Part shown: in pieces, positions 62,731 to 64,000 of the stretch
How the letters are laid out: each line of letters opens with the position of its first letter
How positions within the stretch are numbered: the first letter of the stretch is position 1
Assembly: GCF_032118995.1 (NCBI RefSeq)
Contig: NC_092649.1
Location: 17,983,332 to 18,047,331, forward strand
Direction of reading: 5' to 3'
Length of the DNA: 64,000 nt
Source of the DNA: Asterias amurensis
Taxonomy: Eukaryota; Echinodermata; Asteroidea; Forcipulatida; Asteriidae
The notes under the pieces: generated by a model
The model's input: the letters and a program-made list of their open reading frames with translations, nothing else
What the model was told of the DNA's origin: nothing
Database searches by the model: none
Position numbers and translations under genes: made by a program

Positions 62731-64000
62731 GTAGGTGGTGCATACCATAATACTGTGCTAACATTCATGACTATCGACGATTTAATTAGCGTGTCTTTCA
62801 ATATGAACTATGTGAAATATCTGCGATCCAAAATAACGTTGTGTATATACTTGGCTTCTGACTTGTTTCTCACATCCAATGAGCTATACATTCATGTTCA
62901 GGGAACTACCCTTGTATAGCAGAGCAAAATGTTCCGCAAAACGTCTCAGTTGCTGCTAAAAAGATCATCGTTTGCTAATGTTAATCAATATTATCAGCAT
63001 TCTGTGTGCATAAAACTTTCCAGTCTAAATATTTTGCTATGTAAACATTGCTGGACGAATTCATTTCACTGATGTTATTCATGTTTCAAGAGATCACCGA
63101 AGAAATCGGACTCAATAAATAATATATTACAGACCTCACAGAGCTGTTAAAATTTGCATCTTGCAATCTGCCATAGAGATGGTGTACAACGATCGGGGAG
63201 ATATTTAAATTTATGATGCAACACAACAGGGAAAATGATTTTATAATCAGGGTGATTTTCAAATGTTTTCCCAAGAGCATGAAAATATTGGTTTATTTTC
63301 ATGACAGTTTCTGCAAAGTTGGCAGCTGCTACACGTTAACACTTTTCGGCAACTAAATGTGTGCAGACAATTCATGTTTACTATCTATGGAAAGGTTTGC
63401 GGTAACACCATGTTTACTTTCGTTTTAAATGTGTTGCCAGACACCACCACATTCTTAATCGTAAGTCAAATCAACTAATGCAGAAATGGCAACAGATAAA
63501 CAAATATGACCTATGTGTAGTTCAAAATTGATGCCATCTGATCAACATAAATCAACTTGAACTCTTAAAAACAACACGCACCGATGAATAAACTTAATGA
63601 AGTTCCTTATTGCTTTATTTATTTCTTCATTATTTTCAAATCGGTGCCAAGTTTTTGTTCCTTCTTCCTACTCCGGTCTCGCAGTATATGATCGTAATTA
63701 AGTTCTTATCCTAGATCCGGGTTTGAGCATTGTTGATTAGCCTGAATGAAAGATGCACCGGATAGCATTGCTTTCTGACTATTGTTGTTCCCTCATGCCA
63801 AGTTACATTCATTGAATAACCTGTTAGTCGAGACCATTCTCTTTGGAACTATTTTTCAATAAACATTTTGGAACGCGGTTCAACTACATTAGATTTAAAT
63901 TGTTTGATGTTTAATGGGTTGGTTGGCTGCATTTACAAGGTATTTGTTTGTTTGTTTGCTAATTTGCTTGCTTGCCTGCTTGTTTGTTTGTTTGTTTGTT
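62731..64000 (+). other. Start of GATA2/3 intron 2, running off the window
   Basis: AT-rich sequence begins at the phase 1 donor GTAGGTGG. I see no further exon. It ends in a degenerate TTTG/CTTG simple repeat (from about 63,940) that continues past the window edge. Confidence 0.7.

Overview
The window looks like animal nuclear DNA, most probably from an echinoderm and perhaps a sea star. The reasons are short exons with GT-AG introns, a metazoan GATA2/3-type gene, many small dispersed repeats with terminal inverted repeats, tRNA-derived SINEs, and long AT-rich non-coding stretches. The species assignment is inference. The sequence is eukaryotic, so operons, ribosome binding sites and CRISPR arrays do not apply.

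Layout. At 1-6 kb there is intergenic DNA with a 32-bp-arm palindrome at the left edge, one member of the main MITE family, a four-copy 137-bp tandem repeat and a nested TTAA-flanked element. At 6.0-10.0 kb (minus strand) there is a complete secreted proteinase K-like subtilisin gene. It has seven coding exons, a non-coding first exon, a TATA box, a duplicated 28-bp box upstream and a poly(A) signal, and it encodes 375 aa with the D/H/N/S catalytic set intact. At 13.6-14.6 kb (minus) there is a single-exon rhodopsin-class GPCR whose DRY, CWxP and NPxxY motifs are all altered. From 15 to 30 kb I find no convincing gene, only repeats. At about 30.55-30.88 kb a TATA-like box is followed by a candidate untranslated exon with a strong splice donor. 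From 30.9 to 62.3 kb there is what I infer to be one very long intron. At 62,341-62,730 lies the first coding exon of a GATA2/3 (GATA-c) transcription factor. The window ends inside its next intron, so the zinc-finger exons are outside.

Repeats are the second theme. About fifteen copies of one MITE family (roughly 310-390 bp, TTAA-bounded, ends reading AGGCACTGGACAC) lie on average every 4 kb. They include a 76-bp derivative that is almost only the two ends and a snap-back palindromic derivative. One copy lies next to a tandem duplicate of its flank that lacks it, which exposes TTAA as the target duplication. Other families are tRNA-derived SINEs, retroelement 3' ends with A-rich tails, fold-back elements, minisatellites and simple repeats.

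The three genes show no sign of working together. I did not find a clearly new biological system. The most useful observations are the paired filled/empty MITE site, the animal proteinase K-type protease with its duplicated promoter box, the motif-poor GPCR, and the long GATA intron containing GC-richer islands that may be regulatory.
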